Origin: an uncultured Prevotellaceae bacterium
GTDB lineage: Bacteria > Bacteroidota > Bacteroidia > Bacteroidales > Bacteroidaceae
Assembly (NCBI GenBank): GCA_900543815.1
Contig: UQST01000003.1
Location: 1-64,000, forward strand
Reading direction: 5' to 3'
DNA: 64,000 nucleotides
The notes beneath the pieces were generated by a model that had not been told where the DNA came from, did not search any database, and was given only the letters and a program-made list of their open reading frames with translations. Shown here one piece after another: positions 16,303-24,825 of the stretch. The position numbers and the translations under genes were made by a program. How positions within the stretch are numbered: position 1 is the stretch's first letter; the number at the start of each line of letters is the position of its first letter.

Positions 16303-17313
16303 TCAAGGCAGGCGGTCGAACGTGCAATGCCGCAAGACGTAATACTGCCAGAGCAGACTGAAGGCTCCCTGTTCGGGTATGGGGTCGAGGACCGTAAGGG
16401 TGAGATTCTCCCGGCGCGAGGCTTCGAAGTCCTTACGGATGCGGTGGAACTCCCTGCGCGCCTGCCATACAGCCGCTGCGCTGCGCCATTGGCCCGTGGC
16501 CAACATCTGCAGCGAGGCCAGAGCATCGAGCCAGAAGCGCAGGCGCATGACCGCCTGGAGGCGGCGCTCAGGCAGGTTCTTGTAGAGCAGGAGCAGATTG
16601 TTGCGGAAATTGAGGAACGTCTTGCGCGGACTGCCTTGCGGCAACGTGCCGCCTCCAAGGTGATACACCACACTCTGAGGCACACACAGAATGCCGCGCC
16701 CACGGCTTCGCAAGCGCCAGCAAAGGTCTATCTCCTCCTGATGCGCAAAGAAGCGGCCGTCCAGTCCGCCTGCTTTCCAATAGTCGTCACTGCGGATGAC
16801 CAGGGCTGCTCCCGTGGCCCAGAAGATGGGGACAGGCTCATCGTATTGCCCGTTGTCGGTCTCCACCATACCCATCAGGCGGCCACGGCAATAGGGATAG
16901 CCCAGCGAGTCGATGAAGCCACCTGCTGCACCGGCATACTCAAACTGGGTGGGCGCCCACTCGCAGCGTATCTTGGGTTGCAGGGCAGCCACCTCGGGAT
17001 GCTTCTCCAGGCAGCCAATCAGAGGGTCAAGCCAGCCTGGAGTGACCCTCACATCGCTGTTGAGCAGTACATACACATCGGCCTGCACCTGCCGCAACGC
17101 CTGGTTGTAGCCCTCGGCAAAGCCGTAGTTGCGCTCCATCTTTATAATATGTACGCGCGGGAAATCATGCTCCAACATCTGCAGCGACTCGTCGGTGCTG
17201 CCATTGTCGGCCACTACCACCTCGGCTCCAGCGGAATATTCGAGCACGGATGGCAGGAAGCGGCGCATCATGCCGGCACCGTTCCAGTTGAGAATGACTA
17301 TGCTTGTCTTCAT
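16303..17313 (-). CDS. Glycosyltransferase family 2 (rhamnosyltransferase-like)
   Basis: The 336-residue protein has the GT2 start VILNWNGAGMMRRFLPSVLE, the nucleotide-binding VVADNGSTDESL and LLNSDVRVTPGWLD with the DxD-like metal site near residue 96. The family pattern resembles WbbL-type rhamnosyltransferases, but the donor is not proven. There are no obvious transmembrane helices apart from a C-terminal hydrophobic patch. Its start overlaps the mtaB stop by 4 bp, so the two are translationally coupled. Confidence 0.88.
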   Translation of the reverse strand: MKTSIVILNWNGAGMMRRFLPSVLEYSAGAEVVVADNGSTDESLQMLEHDFPRVHIIKMERNYGFAEGYNQALRQVQADVYVLLNSDVRVTPGWLDPLIGCLEKHPEVAALQPKIRCEWAPTQFEYAGAAGGFIDSLGYPYCRGRLMGMVETDNGQYDEPVPIFWATGAALVIRSDDYWKAGGLDGRFFAHQEEIDLCWRLRSRGRGILCVPQSVVYHLGGGTLPQGSPRKTFLNFRNNLLLLYKNLPERRLQAVMRLRFWLDALASLQMLATGQWRSAAAVWQARREFHRIRKDFEASRRENLTLTVLDPIPEQGAFSLLWQYYVLRHCTFDRLP

Positions 17314-18635
17314 AAGAGAGTTCCCTGAAGTGTGTTTCCGTCAGCGTCCCAGTCGCCCAGCTGCACGCTGGCTATCTGGTTGTCCATATCCTTCGCGCTG
17401 ACCGATACTCGTATGTAATTGTCTGTAAACCCGTGCATCAGTCCCTCGTGACGACTGTGCTCGAGCAGCACAGGGCGGGTGGTGTGGCGGAAGCGGTCGT
17501 AGAACTGGCGCCACTTGCGCTCGCTCAGTGCCAGCACCTGCTGGCTGCGCTCGTGCTTCTGCTCGGGTGACACCACATGGGGTATCTGCAATGCCCGCGT
17601 GCCGGGGCGCTCGCTGTAGCTGAACACATGGTACTGGCTCACATCTATCTCCTCCATGAACTGCAATGCCTGGGCAAACAGTTCATCGGTCTCACCGCGC
17701 GTACCCACTATCACATCCACACCGATGAAGGCATCGGGCATAGCCTGCCGCACATGGGCAACCTTGTCGGCAAAGAGCCGCGTATCGTAATGGCGATGCA
17801 TGAGGCGGAGCACCTCGTCGCTCCCACTCTGCAGGGGGATGTGGAAATGCGGCATGAAAGCCCGGCTCTGGGCGCAGAAGTCAATCACCTCATCGGTGAG
17901 CAGATTGGGCTCAATGCTGCTGATGCGGTAGCGGGAGATGCCTTCCACCTGGTCGAGAGCGCGTATGAGGTCGATAAACGACTCGCCCGTAGAGCGGCCG
18001 AAGTCGCCTATGTTGACACCCGTAATCACTATCTCGCGCCCACCCTGTGCGGCTGCCTGCCTGGCCTGCTCCACCATCGAAGCGATGCTGCCGTTGCGGC
18101 TGCGCCCACGCGCCATGGGTATGGTACAATAGGTACAATAATAGTTGCACCCGTCCTGCACCTTGAGGAAGTAGCGGGTGCGGTCTCCACACGAGCAGCT
18201 GGGCACGAAGGTGCGGATGTCTGCCGTGCGTACGGTCTCATGTCCATGTGCCAGCAGCGCCCGCTCTTCGGGCATCATGTCTATCCGCTCCGCTATATGA
18301 CGCAGGATTTCACCCTTCTGCTCGGCTCCGAGCACCATATCTACCCCATCGAGGGCAGCCACCTGCTCGGGCTTCAACTGCGCGTAGCATCCCGTCACGA
18401 TCACCAGTGCACCGGGATGCCGGCGCACCATGCGGCTGATGGCCTGGCGGCATTTGGCATCGGCCACTTCCGTCACGCTGCACGTGTTCACTATACATAT
18501 ATCTGCCGCCTCGCCTTCTGCGGCGGTTGTCACACCAGCCTCCTTGAGCTGGCGACCCACGGTGCTCGTCTCGGCGAAATTGAGTTTGCACCCCAGGGTA
18601 AAGTAGGCGGCTTTCTTGCCTGAGAAGTTATACAT
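17310..18635 (-). CDS. mtaB: tRNA t6A37 methylthiotransferase MtaB
   Basis: The 441-residue enzyme adds a methylthio group to threonylcarbamoyl-adenosine 37 of tRNA. The N-terminal UPF0004 domain supplies three cysteines (FTLGCKLNFAET, NTCSVTEVADAKC, TGCYAQLKP), the radical-SAM centre is CNYYCTYCTIPMARGRSRN, and a C-terminal TRAM-like domain follows (RPVLLEHSRHEGLMHGF). The frame opens at 18668, but the ATG at 18635 (MYNFSGKKAAYFTLGC) fits the family and follows the -7 box directly, implying a very short or absent leader. The downstream GT2 is coupled by overlapping ATGA. Confidence 0.94.
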   Translation of the reverse strand: MYNFSGKKAAYFTLGCKLNFAETSTVGRQLKEAGVTTAAEGEAADICIVNTCSVTEVADAKCRQAISRMVRRHPGALVIVTGCYAQLKPEQVAALDGVDMVLGAEQKGEILRHIAERIDMMPEERALLAHGHETVRTADIRTFVPSCSCGDRTRYFLKVQDGCNYYCTYCTIPMARGRSRNGSIASMVEQARQAAAQGGREIVITGVNIGDFGRSTGESFIDLIRALDQVEGISRYRISSIEPNLLTDEVIDFCAQSRAFMPHFHIPLQSGSDEVLRLMHRHYDTRLFADKVAHVRQAMPDAFIGVDVIVGTRGETDELFAQALQFMEEIDVSQYHVFSYSERPGTRALQIPHVVSPEQKHERSQQVLALSERKWRQFYDRFRHTTRPVLLEHSRHEGLMHGFTDNYIRVSVSAKDMDNQIASVQLGDWDADGNTLQGTLL

Positions 18636-18639
18636 GCTG

Positions 18640-18647
18640 CAAAGATA
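18640..18647 (-). promoter_or_regulatory. -7 element (TATCTTTG) for mtaB
   Basis: TATCTTTG ends only 4 bp before the chosen ATG, so the transcript would start at or next to the initiation codon. Confidence 0.5.
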
Positions 18648-18789
18648 GTGCAAAATGCGCAAAGACACAAGGCTTGTGCCATCCGAAAAGCGCGCTGCTT
18701 CAACCTATCAATCAGCGACTTACAAAAAGGTTTGCACTTTTCATAAAAAAAAGAAGCGTTTTGTGAGTACGGCGTAATGAAAAAGTACG

Positions 18790-18797
18790 TACCTTTG
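18790..18797 (+). promoter_or_regulatory. -7 element (TACCTTTG) for the small lipoprotein gene
   Basis: TACCTTTG lies 52 bp upstream of the ATG at 18850. The leader is AT-rich. Confidence 0.6.
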
Positions 18798-18849
18798 CAG
18801 CGTTTTAGAAAGGCAATTGATTGTTTTACAAATTTAAAAGCAAAGAGAA

Positions 18850-19038
18850 ATGAAAAAGTTCGCATTTGTGTTCGCAGCCATCGTAGCTGTGTCTTTCGCA
18901 TCTTGTGGCAACAAGACTGAGCAGGCTTGCTGCGCTGACTCTGATAGCGTTGCTACCGACACTGTAGCTGCTGACACTGTAGCTGCTGACACTGCAGCTG
19001 CTGACAGCGCTGTTGCTGACACTGTGGTTGCTGAATAA
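18850..19038 (+). CDS. Small lipoprotein with five-residue repeats
   Basis: The 62-residue product has a lipoprotein signal (FVFAAIVAVSFASC, lipidated cysteine 19) followed by a low-complexity acidic tail. From about residue 36 a five-residue unit near DTVAA repeats about five times; the 15-bp DNA unit GACACTGTAGCTGCT is nearly exact in two copies. Short MKK...SFASCGNK lipoproteins of this sort are common in Bacteroidales, but no function is known. The gene has its own promoter and a strong terminator, so it is probably well expressed. Confidence 0.85.
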   Translation: MKKFAFVFAAIVAVSFASCGNKTEQACCADSDSVATDTVAADTVAADTAAADSAVADTVVAE

Positions 19039-19063
19039 TCAGGAACTACCCTGTAAGGTACAT

Positions 19064-19099
19064 AAGAGGACTGCATCTAGGATGCGGCCCTTTTTTTGT
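19064..19099 (+). terminator. Intrinsic terminator of the small lipoprotein gene
   Basis: A GCATC/GATGC core extended by imperfect GC pairs is followed by seven T residues. Confidence 0.75.
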
Positions 19100-19120
19100 G
19101 CCTTATCGCAATCCAACAAG

Positions 19121-19151
19121 AAAGGGACGATGCCAACTGCACCGTCCCTTC
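19121..19151 (-). terminator. Intrinsic terminator of the DUF805 gene
   Basis: AAGGGACG and CGTCCCTT arms with an extra TGC/GCA pairing are followed by TTTCTTG on the minus strand. Confidence 0.7.
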
Positions 19152-19193
19152 CTATTATAACATGTTTACGAGAAGGCTATCCGCCCCGCTTCA

Positions 19194-19658
19194 TCACTCC
19201 TGCTCCTGCACGTATTTGGGCGAGGGGCCGTACTTGTTCTCGCCGGGGCAACTGTCCTGACACAGGAAAACAAGCAGAACAAGGCGATAGAGGACAATGA
19301 GCGACATCCAACCGAGGCCGGCAGAAAGCAATGACATAACCATCCCAAACAAGTTGTCAAAGGCCAAAAGGCCGAAGCCCATATAGATGAAAAAGCCTAC
19401 AAAGGCAAGGTACTTAAGGATGAGATAGGCTCCATACCACCATCCGCTACGTCCAGTATCATGCAGGCGACGGAATGTCAATGGAGCAACTATCAGGTCG
19501 AATACAAATACACCAATGAGTATAACGGCGGACAAAACCAGCAGAGCCAGTATCACCCACCAGTACTCAGAGCGCCTGGAACGGCCCTCGAACTCGAAGA
19601 AACGGCTTACGGCCAACTGTATGGCCTCGGGAAAAGTAAGGGTTTTTATAAAATCCAT
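19194..19658 (-). CDS. DUF805 inner-membrane protein
   Basis: The 154-residue protein has the DUF805 pattern: an N-terminal amphipathic start, FFEFEGRSRRSEYWWVILAL, then FRRLHDTGRSGWWYGAYLI, and about four hydrophobic segments. The family consists of small membrane proteins of unknown function. It is monocistronic, between two intergenic gaps. Confidence 0.88.
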   Translation of the reverse strand: MDFIKTLTFPEAIQLAVSRFFEFEGRSRRSEYWWVILALLVLSAVILIGVFVFDLIVAPLTFRRLHDTGRSGWWYGAYLILKYLAFVGFFIYMGFGLLAFDNLFGMVMSLLSAGLGWMSLIVLYRLVLLVFLCQDSCPGENKYGPSPKYVQEQE

Positions 19659-19755
19659 ATCATTTCGTTTTGATTGTCAAACTATCGGCACACACTCCGC
19701 TCTGCCGCGCCTGGCCAAGTCCAAGCACTTCCGTAGAGGTACATTACAGACTCTC

Positions 19756-19932
19756 ACACCAGCCACAAACTGACGAACAGAAGCAGCTAAGGCACTCCCA
19801 CGCCAGCCTCAAACAACCGAATACCAGCAGCAAAGGCGCTTCCCACACCAGCCACAAACGACCGAATACCAGCAGCAAAGGCACTTCCACATCTGCCTCA
19901 AACAGCACAATGTCAGCAGCAAAGATAATGAT
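19756..19932. repeat. Tandem array, 44-bp period made of two 22-bp half units
   Basis: Eight 22-bp blocks start at 19756, 19778, 19800, 19822, 19845, 19867, 19889 and 19911. Odd blocks read close to ACACCAGCCACAAACGACCG and even blocks close to TACCAGCAGCAAAGGCACTT, so the two subtypes alternate and are themselves related. One block is 23 bp. The array lies between the DUF805 gene and the rplI terminator, and no gene occupies this gap. Confidence 0.85.
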
Positions 19933-19986
19933 TTTTACAAAGCAGCACAATAAAAATGCGAGAAAACAGCCGCCCGAAGAAAAGGA

Positions 19987-20018
19987 AAGCCTGCAAGCGT
20001 ATGTGCGCTTGCAGGCTT
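19987..20018 (-). terminator. Intrinsic terminator of the rpsF-rpsR-rplI operon
   Basis: A perfect 13-bp stem (AAGCCTGCAAGCG / CGCTTGCAGGCTT) is followed on the minus strand by a T-rich stretch (TTTCCTTTTC). Confidence 0.85.
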
Positions 20019-20051
20019 CTCTTATGATAAAACCTGTTTGGTTTTGGTCTA

Positions 20052-20570
20052 TTAAGCCTCTGCGGGAGTCTCAGCAGCAGCCTCAGCGGGAGCCTCTGTA
20101 GCCTCTTCTGCAGCAGGAGCAGCAGTCTCACCCTCAGCCACAACGGTGAAGGGAACCTCAGCAGATACCTCCTTGTGGAGCTTCACAACGGCTACGTACT
20201 CGCCCACAGTCTTCACATCCTTCACGATGATAGTCTTGCGGTTGATCTCGAAGCCCAGCTTCTGCAGCTCCTCAGCAATCTGCAGGTTGTTCACGCTGCC
20301 GTAGATGATGCCAGTAGCACTCACCTTGGTAGTGATGGTCAAGTGCAGTGCACCCAGCTTCTGAGCCAGAGCCTCAGCCTCAGCCTTCACCTTAGCCAGC
20401 TTCACAGCCTTCTGCTTCAGGTCCTCAGCAAGCTGCTTCTTGGCGCTGTCGCTTGCGATAACACCCTTGCCGTAAGGGATAAGATAGTTACGTCCATAGC
20501 CGGACTTCACGTTCACAATGTCATTCTTGTAACCCAAGCCAATGACGTCTTCTTTCAGTATAATTTCCAT
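20052..20570 (-). CDS. rplI: 50S ribosomal protein L9 with extended acidic tail
   Basis: L9 binds 23S rRNA at the base of the L1 stalk. The N-terminal domain is canonical (MEIILKEDVIGLGYKNDIV, then GYGRNYLIPYGKGVIA). The second domain ends near residue 149, followed by about 23 residues composed almost only of Ala, Glu, Pro and Thr. The usual length is about 150, so this 172-residue form carries an added tail. It is the last gene of the rpsF-rpsR-rplI operon, 17 bp after rpsR. Confidence 0.97.
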   Translation of the reverse strand: MEIILKEDVIGLGYKNDIVNVKSGYGRNYLIPYGKGVIASDSAKKQLAEDLKQKAVKLAKVKAEAEALAQKLGALHLTITTKVSATGIIYGSVNNLQIAEELQKLGFEINRKTIIVKDVKTVGEYVAVVKLHKEVSAEVPFTVVAEGETAAPAAEEATEAPAEAAAETPAEA

Positions 20571-20587
20571 GTCTTGTCCTCCAGATA

Positions 20588-20854
20588 TTACTTCATCAAG
20601 TCAGTTACGAAGGGAAGCAGAGCCAGATGGCGTGCACGCTTCACTGCCTGAGCCACACGACGCTGGTACTTGAGTGATGTACCAGTGATGCGACGGGGCA
20701 ATATCTTGCCCTGCTCATTGAGGAACTTCTTCAGGAACTCAGGGTCCTTGTAGTCGATATACTTGATTCCGCTCTTCTTGAAACGGCAATACTTCTTCTT
20801 CTTGACGTCAATGGCGGGCGCTGTCAAATAGCGAATTTCTGATTGCTGTGCCAT
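20588..20854 (-). CDS. rpsR: 30S ribosomal protein S18
   Basis: The 88-residue protein pairs with S6 on the 30S platform. The conserved core is [18 protein letters not shown] and [20 protein letters not shown]. The frame opens at 20902, but the ATG at 20854 ([10 protein letters not shown]) gives the family length and begins 4 bp after the rpsF stop. Confidence 0.97.
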   Translation of the reverse strand: MAQQSEIRYLTAPAIDVKKKKYCRFKKSGIKYIDYKDPEFLKKFLNEQGKILPRRITGTSLKYQRRVAQAVKRARHLALLPFVTDLMK

Positions 20855-20858
20855 GTCC

Positions 20859-21200
20859 TTAAGCCTCCTTACTTGATTTGTTGTTTCTTCTCTTCTCAGC
20901 ATACTCAGCTGCGTACTTCTCCATCTTTACAGTCAGATAGCGGAGCACCTTCTCGTCACGGCGGTAAGCAACCTCCAGAGTCTTGATTGTCTCGGGAGCA
21001 GCTTTGAACTCAATCAGCTCGAAGAAGCCAGTGCTCTTCTTCTGAATGGGGTAAGCCAACTTCTTCAGGCCCCAGTTCTCCTCGCTGATGATCTCGGCAC
21101 CAGCCTTTGTGAGAACGCCTTTGAACTTGCTGACCGCTTCCTTCATCTGTTCATCAGACAAAACGGGAGTTAAAATGAAAACGGTTTCGTATTGATTCAT
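20859..21200 (-). CDS. rpsF: 30S ribosomal protein S6
   Basis: The 113-residue protein has the S6 fold ([18 protein letters not shown] at the start, then [19 protein letters not shown]) and forms a heterodimer with S18 in the 30S subunit. It is the first gene of a three-gene ribosomal operon with a clear -7 box 46 bp upstream. Confidence 0.97.
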   Translation of the reverse strand: MNQYETVFILTPVLSDEQMKEAVSKFKGVLTKAGAEIISEENWGLKKLAYPIQKKSTGFFELIEFKAAPETIKTLEVAYRRDEKVLRYLTVKMEKYAAEYAEKRRNNKSSKEA

Positions 21201-21246
21201 AATACGTTAAATGATTAAATGAATTATATTTTGCACAAATGCGGTG

Positions 21247-21254
21247 CAAAGTTA
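21247..21254 (-). promoter_or_regulatory. -7 element (TAACTTTG) for the rpsF operon
   Basis: CAAAGTTA on the plus strand. The predicted leader is about 40 nt, too short for the large S6:S18-binding leader known in some other phyla. Beyond it, 21255-21564 contains an AT-alternating stretch at 21370-21380 flanked by GC-rich sequence, and no other feature that I can support. Confidence 0.65.
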
Positions 21255-21564
21255 CTGCTTTATTGCGGAATATCAAACATTTCCGTGAAGTTTCTTTCCT
21301 GGGGCCCCTCATTTCACTGTGCAGGACGCCGGTCTGCGCTTCGGTACGCCGGACAATCACGCTCGCGCGTATATATATAATGTGCCTGCGCAGGACAAGG
21401 CGGCATGCCGGCATTCGGGCACGCTCATGCACCCTAATACGGGGAAAGCTGACCCGCAGGACGCAGATAGGCCACATTTTTAGGGCAAACGCTTTCACGT
21501 CTCAAGAAAAATGCGTTATTTTGCGTGAGAATTACGAAGCAAACATTAAAACATCTTTATAGAA

Positions 21565-21732
21565 ATGAAGAATTATATCGGTATAGCCGCCATCGTATTG
21601 GGCGCGCTCCTCTTGGTTATCAGTTATTTCACAGGCACGCTGGTAGATTACAACTGGGTGCAGGTGCTGGCTCTCCTGCTGATTGTGGCTGGCATCGTGG
21701 GCCACATCATCGTCACCAAGCGCCCCTCTTAA
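21565..21732 (+). CDS. Small two-helix membrane protein (55 residues)
   Basis: ATG at 21565 opens a 55-residue frame ending at TAA 21730-21732. The protein starts MKNYIGIAAIVLGALLLVIS, a clear membrane helix, then a short polar loop (TGTLVDYNW), a second helix (VLALLLIVAGIVGHIIV) and a basic end (TKRPS). An A-rich leader precedes the start. Two-helix peptides of this type are frequent in Bacteroidales and lack an assigned function. The beta-barrel gene starts 19 bp after its stop, so the two may be cotranscribed. Confidence 0.75.
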   Translation: MKNYIGIAAIVLGALLLVISYFTGTLVDYNWVQVLALLLIVAGIVGHIIVTKRPS

Positions 21733-21751
21733 GCGCCCAAAGACACCCGGC

Positions 21752-22465
21752 ATGCGCTTCCGCAATGTAACCTCAGCTATCCGACTTCTGGCCGGAGCGG
21801 CATGTGTGGCGCTCTCCATGCAGAGCGCATACGCCCAATATACGATAGAGAACAATGCGGTAGAGAACTGGCAACTGTTTGACGAAGAAGAGGCCGACAG
21901 CACACAGAAGCCTCTGCACAAGGAGTGGAAGAACCTGCTCTACGTGCGCTATTCGCCCTCGCAGTACACCTTCCCAGGCCACACGCCGCCACTCAACTTC
22001 CATGAGGCGGCCATAGGATGGGCAAGAAGCATCCAGGTGGCCGACAGCATCCCGATCTTTGTGGAGGCAGGAGCCGAGATGAAATGTTCATTCTCGGGCG
22101 GTGACAATAAGCACGGCAACGCCAAATACGCGCTGCTGGGTTTCCGTGTACCCGTCAACGTAACCTACAAATTCTATCTCTCACGCACACGCAACATCGC
22201 ACTTGCCCCACAGGCCGGTGTTCACTTCCGTGTCATAGCCGTGGGAAAGGAGAAAGTGGGAGACGAGAAAGGCAACCTCTTCAAGGATGGGCGCGACAAC
22301 CAGACCGGCTCCGACTGGGAGAGATGTCAACTGGGTTGGCAGGTGGGACTGCGTCTGCAGCTGGAGAGATACCTCATCGGCGTGAGCTACGGCCGCGACT
22401 TCCCCGACAAGAGCAAGCGTCCGCAGATTCACGAATGCGGCATCACGGCAGGAGTCTGCTTCTGA
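21752..22465 (+). CDS. Outer-membrane beta-barrel-like protein
   Basis: The 237-residue protein starts with a signal peptide (LLAGAACVALSMQSAYAQ). The rest alternates polar and hydrophobic residues in strand-length segments (KFYLSRTRNIALAPQAG, then LGWQVGLRLQLERYLIGVSY) and ends in an aromatic residue (GVCF), as expected of an outer-membrane barrel. I chose the ATG at 21752 over an upstream in-frame start that overlaps the small membrane gene. The precise function is not known. The SGNH hydrolase gene follows after 79 bp. Confidence 0.8.
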   Translation: MRFRNVTSAIRLLAGAACVALSMQSAYAQYTIENNAVENWQLFDEEEADSTQKPLHKEWKNLLYVRYSPSQYTFPGHTPPLNFHEAAIGWARSIQVADSIPIFVEAGAEMKCSFSGGDNKHGNAKYALLGFRVPVNVTYKFYLSRTRNIALAPQAGVHFRVIAVGKEKVGDEKGNLFKDGRDNQTGSDWERCQLGWQVGLRLQLERYLIGVSYGRDFPDKSKRPQIHECGITAGVCF

Positions 22466-22544
22466 GCAAACCACAACAAACACACTCCATTCCACCGACA
22501 ACGCGCACAAGCCCAAACAGGCAGTACGCACAAAACACACAACA

Positions 22545-23348
22545 ATGACACAAAGTCACAAAAGAGGAGCGGCAAGGCGCATCATGCTCGGCATTGCCGC
22601 TGCTATGCTTGCCGTCTCTGCCACCCAAAGCACAGCCAGAGCAAACTGCAGGCCTGACGGACAGGACGACAACATCATGCGCAACGCCATCCTGTCGGAG
22701 ATGATTGCCAAGCAGCAGACTTGCCAATTGGACTCGCGCCCACACAAGGTGCTCTGCATAGGCAACTCTATCACGCTGCACCTGCCATCGAATGCCGTGA
22801 ACTGGTACTCCAGCCAAGGAATGGCTGCCTCAAAGCCCGAACTGGACTATTGTCACGTGCTGGAGAAACTGATGAGACAGCACAACCGCAAGACCACAGT
22901 CACCCCCGTGAACATAGCCGACTGGGAGCGTAACCCCTCGCTCAGCCTCGACTCCCTGCTCAGAGACAAGTGCCAGGGAAAGGACATCATCGTCATACGC
23001 ATTGGCGAGAACGTTCAGCCCGATGGGGTGGCAAACTTCGAGAAGAACCTTGCGGCACTCATCGACTACTGCAAAGGCTTCACCGGAAAGATTGTACTGA
23101 CCGGCGAGTACTGGCCACACATGCAGAAGGAGCTGGCCATCGTGCGCAACGCACACAAGTACGGCTTGAGATACGTGCCCATCGACTGGATATGGAACCT
23201 CTACAGGGAGGAATGCAGCCCCAAGGAAGGCGACACCCTGTATGACGTAAACGGCAAACCCTACACCATCAAGGGACAGTTCATCCTCACCCACCCCAAC
23301 GACAAGGGCATGGAACTGATAGCCAAATCCATCTACAGCATACTGTAG
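22545..23348 (+). CDS. SGNH/GDSL-type hydrolase, secreted
   Basis: The 267-residue protein has a signal peptide (IMLGIAAAMLAVSATQSTARA). SGNH blocks are visible: GNSIT with the nucleophilic serine (about residue 75), IRIGEN for block III, and THPNDKGM near the C-terminus with the catalytic histidine. The family cleaves esters, often acetyl groups on carbohydrates or peptidoglycan; the substrate here is unknown. It may be cotranscribed with the beta-barrel gene. Confidence 0.85.
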   Translation: MTQSHKRGAARRIMLGIAAAMLAVSATQSTARANCRPDGQDDNIMRNAILSEMIAKQQTCQLDSRPHKVLCIGNSITLHLPSNAVNWYSSQGMAASKPELDYCHVLEKLMRQHNRKTTVTPVNIADWERNPSLSLDSLLRDKCQGKDIIVIRIGENVQPDGVANFEKNLAALIDYCKGFTGKIVLTGEYWPHMQKELAIVRNAHKYGLRYVPIDWIWNLYREECSPKEGDTLYDVNGKPYTIKGQFILTHPNDKGMELIAKSIYSIL

Positions 23349-23378
23349 GGCGGGCAGACATATCCCTGAAACGACAAA

Positions 23379-23415
23379 CACATCGGGCTTCCCCCACATG
23401 GCAACTGCCAGAGGA
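23379..23415 (+). terminator. Possible terminator hairpin after the SGNH gene
   Basis: GGGCTTCC and GGAAGCCC arms pair around a loop of roughly 17 nt about 30 bp after the stop. No U-tract follows. The stretch 23420-23850 holds no other structure or gene that I can support. Confidence 0.4.
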
Positions 23416-23852
23416 GGAAGCCCTATGTGCATTCTGTGGGCAGAGCCGCCTTTGTCCACCGCCCACGACAGGGCTACAATCAACAAACCACTTACCCACA
23501 ACCATTCCCCCTCTCGCCTCTGCCCCACCACAGCAACGAGGGCAGGCAGGAGCATGATGAGGGGTTTCCTGTTCACCGTTCGCTTCCCGTCTGCCGTCGC
23601 CGGCATTCTCCATCTCGGATTTCAAGCCTAAGGGACAGACATATCAGCCGCCAGAGAGCATCGGGCTGAGGACAACCAACATACGAGAGTCGCCTGCGGG
23701 GCAGCCTTACCATCCGCCAGAGTGCATCCCCGGTGGCCGCTCTCTCCACACTCCGTACAGCCGTCCTTGTCATAGCCAAGCGCCTCACCCGAGCAGATGA
23801 GAAGGGAGGGAAGAATGAGGAAGGCGCTTGCGTGGGAAAAGCAAGCAGGGAT

Positions 23853-23984
23853 ACCTGGCGGTTTCAGCCAGCTGACACTGCCGTACCACGCTGGCGAAAC
23901 TGTAGTACCAGCAAGGATAAACTGCAGTATCACCGATGCGACACGCGTGCGGTACTGGCTTTCACTGATTATCAGACCGATATA
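23853..23984. repeat. Tandem array, 22-bp period, 6 units
   Basis: Units begin exactly at 23853, 23875, 23897, 23919, 23941 and 23963. The central ones read AAACTGTAGTACCAGCAAGG and AAACTGCAGTATCACCGATG; the outer ones are more degenerate. The array lies in the gap between two converging genes (SGNH and rprY) and matches no other array in the window. Confidence 0.75.
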
Positions 23985-24049
23985 ACTTTCCACGAACAGC
24001 AGGTTTCTTCCGCTCGCACAAGGTGCTGCGGCATTGCCCCCTAAAACGG

Positions 24050-24091
24050 CTCATGGCAGGAGGCAGCATGCGAGCCACCTTCTGCCATGAG
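24050..24091 (-). terminator. Terminator of rprXY
   Basis: A 10-bp perfect outer stem (CTCATGGCAG / CTGCCATGAG) is followed on the minus strand by CCGTTTTAGG. Confidence 0.65.
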
Positions 24092-24111
24092 AATGGATGG
24101 AGAGACGAACA

Positions 24112-24807
24112 TCAGTTGTAGGGAACCACCAGGCGGTAGCCCTTGCCGTGCACGTTGTTGATCTCCACGTTGGGATCGTCCTTCAGATGCTTGCGCAGCT
24201 TGGTGATATACACGTCCATGCTGCGTGCGTTGAAGTAGTTGTCGTCTATCCAGATGGTCTTCAAGGCCAGATCGCGCTCCAGCACATCGTTCATATGTGT
24301 GCAGAGCATCGTGAGGAGTTCGCTCTCCTTGGTGGTCAACTTGGTTGACTTGTCGCCGATGGTGAGCAGCTGCCTCTGCGTATCAAACACGAAGCGGCCC
24401 AGCTGGTAGCGCACAGCCATCTGCTTGTTGCGTGCCTTCACACGGCGCAGGATGGCCTCCATGCGATACACCAGTTCGTCCATGGAGAAGGGTTTGGTGA
24501 GATAGTCATCAGCTCCCAACTTGAATCCCTCCAGGATGTCGTCCTTCAGGTTCTTGGCTGTGAGGAACATGATGGGCACCTCCGAGTTGATCATCCTCAG
24601 TTCGCGTGCCAACGTGAAGCCGTCCATCTTGGGCATCATCACGTCGAGCAGACACATGTCATACTCGCCCTTGACAAACGCCTTGTAGCCTGCCTCGCCG
24701 TCGAGATACAGCTCTGCATCGTAACCCTTCGCCTGCAGATATTCGCGCACCAGCATTCCGAGGCTTTCCTCATCCTCACACAGTAAGATGTGCAACTTGT
24801 TTTCCAT
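24112..24807 (-). CDS. rprY: OmpR-family response regulator (RprY-like)
   Basis: The 231-residue regulator has a receiver domain with the acidic pair CEDEESL, the phospho-acceptor aspartate in LLDVMMPKMDG near residue 54, and the lysine of LTKPF. The C-terminal winged-helix domain includes TTKESELLTMLC and RSMDVYITKLRKHLKDD. It lies 18 bp after the kinase gene and is its partner. RprY regulates stress and metabolic genes in Bacteroides and Porphyromonas; the regulon here is unknown. Confidence 0.92.
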   Translation of the reverse strand: MENKLHILLCEDEESLGMLVREYLQAKGYDAELYLDGEAGYKAFVKGEYDMCLLDVMMPKMDGFTLARELRMINSEVPIMFLTAKNLKDDILEGFKLGADDYLTKPFSMDELVYRMEAILRRVKARNKQMAVRYQLGRFVFDTQRQLLTIGDKSTKLTTKESELLTMLCTHMNDVLERDLALKTIWIDDNYFNARSMDVYITKLRKHLKDDPNVEINNVHGKGYRLVVPYN

Positions 24808-24825
24808 ATTCTTTCGTTTTAATGA

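Noticed and set aside
19756..19932. An integron attC array
   Set aside because: The blocks are too short, lack the RYYYAAC core and no integrase is nearby.
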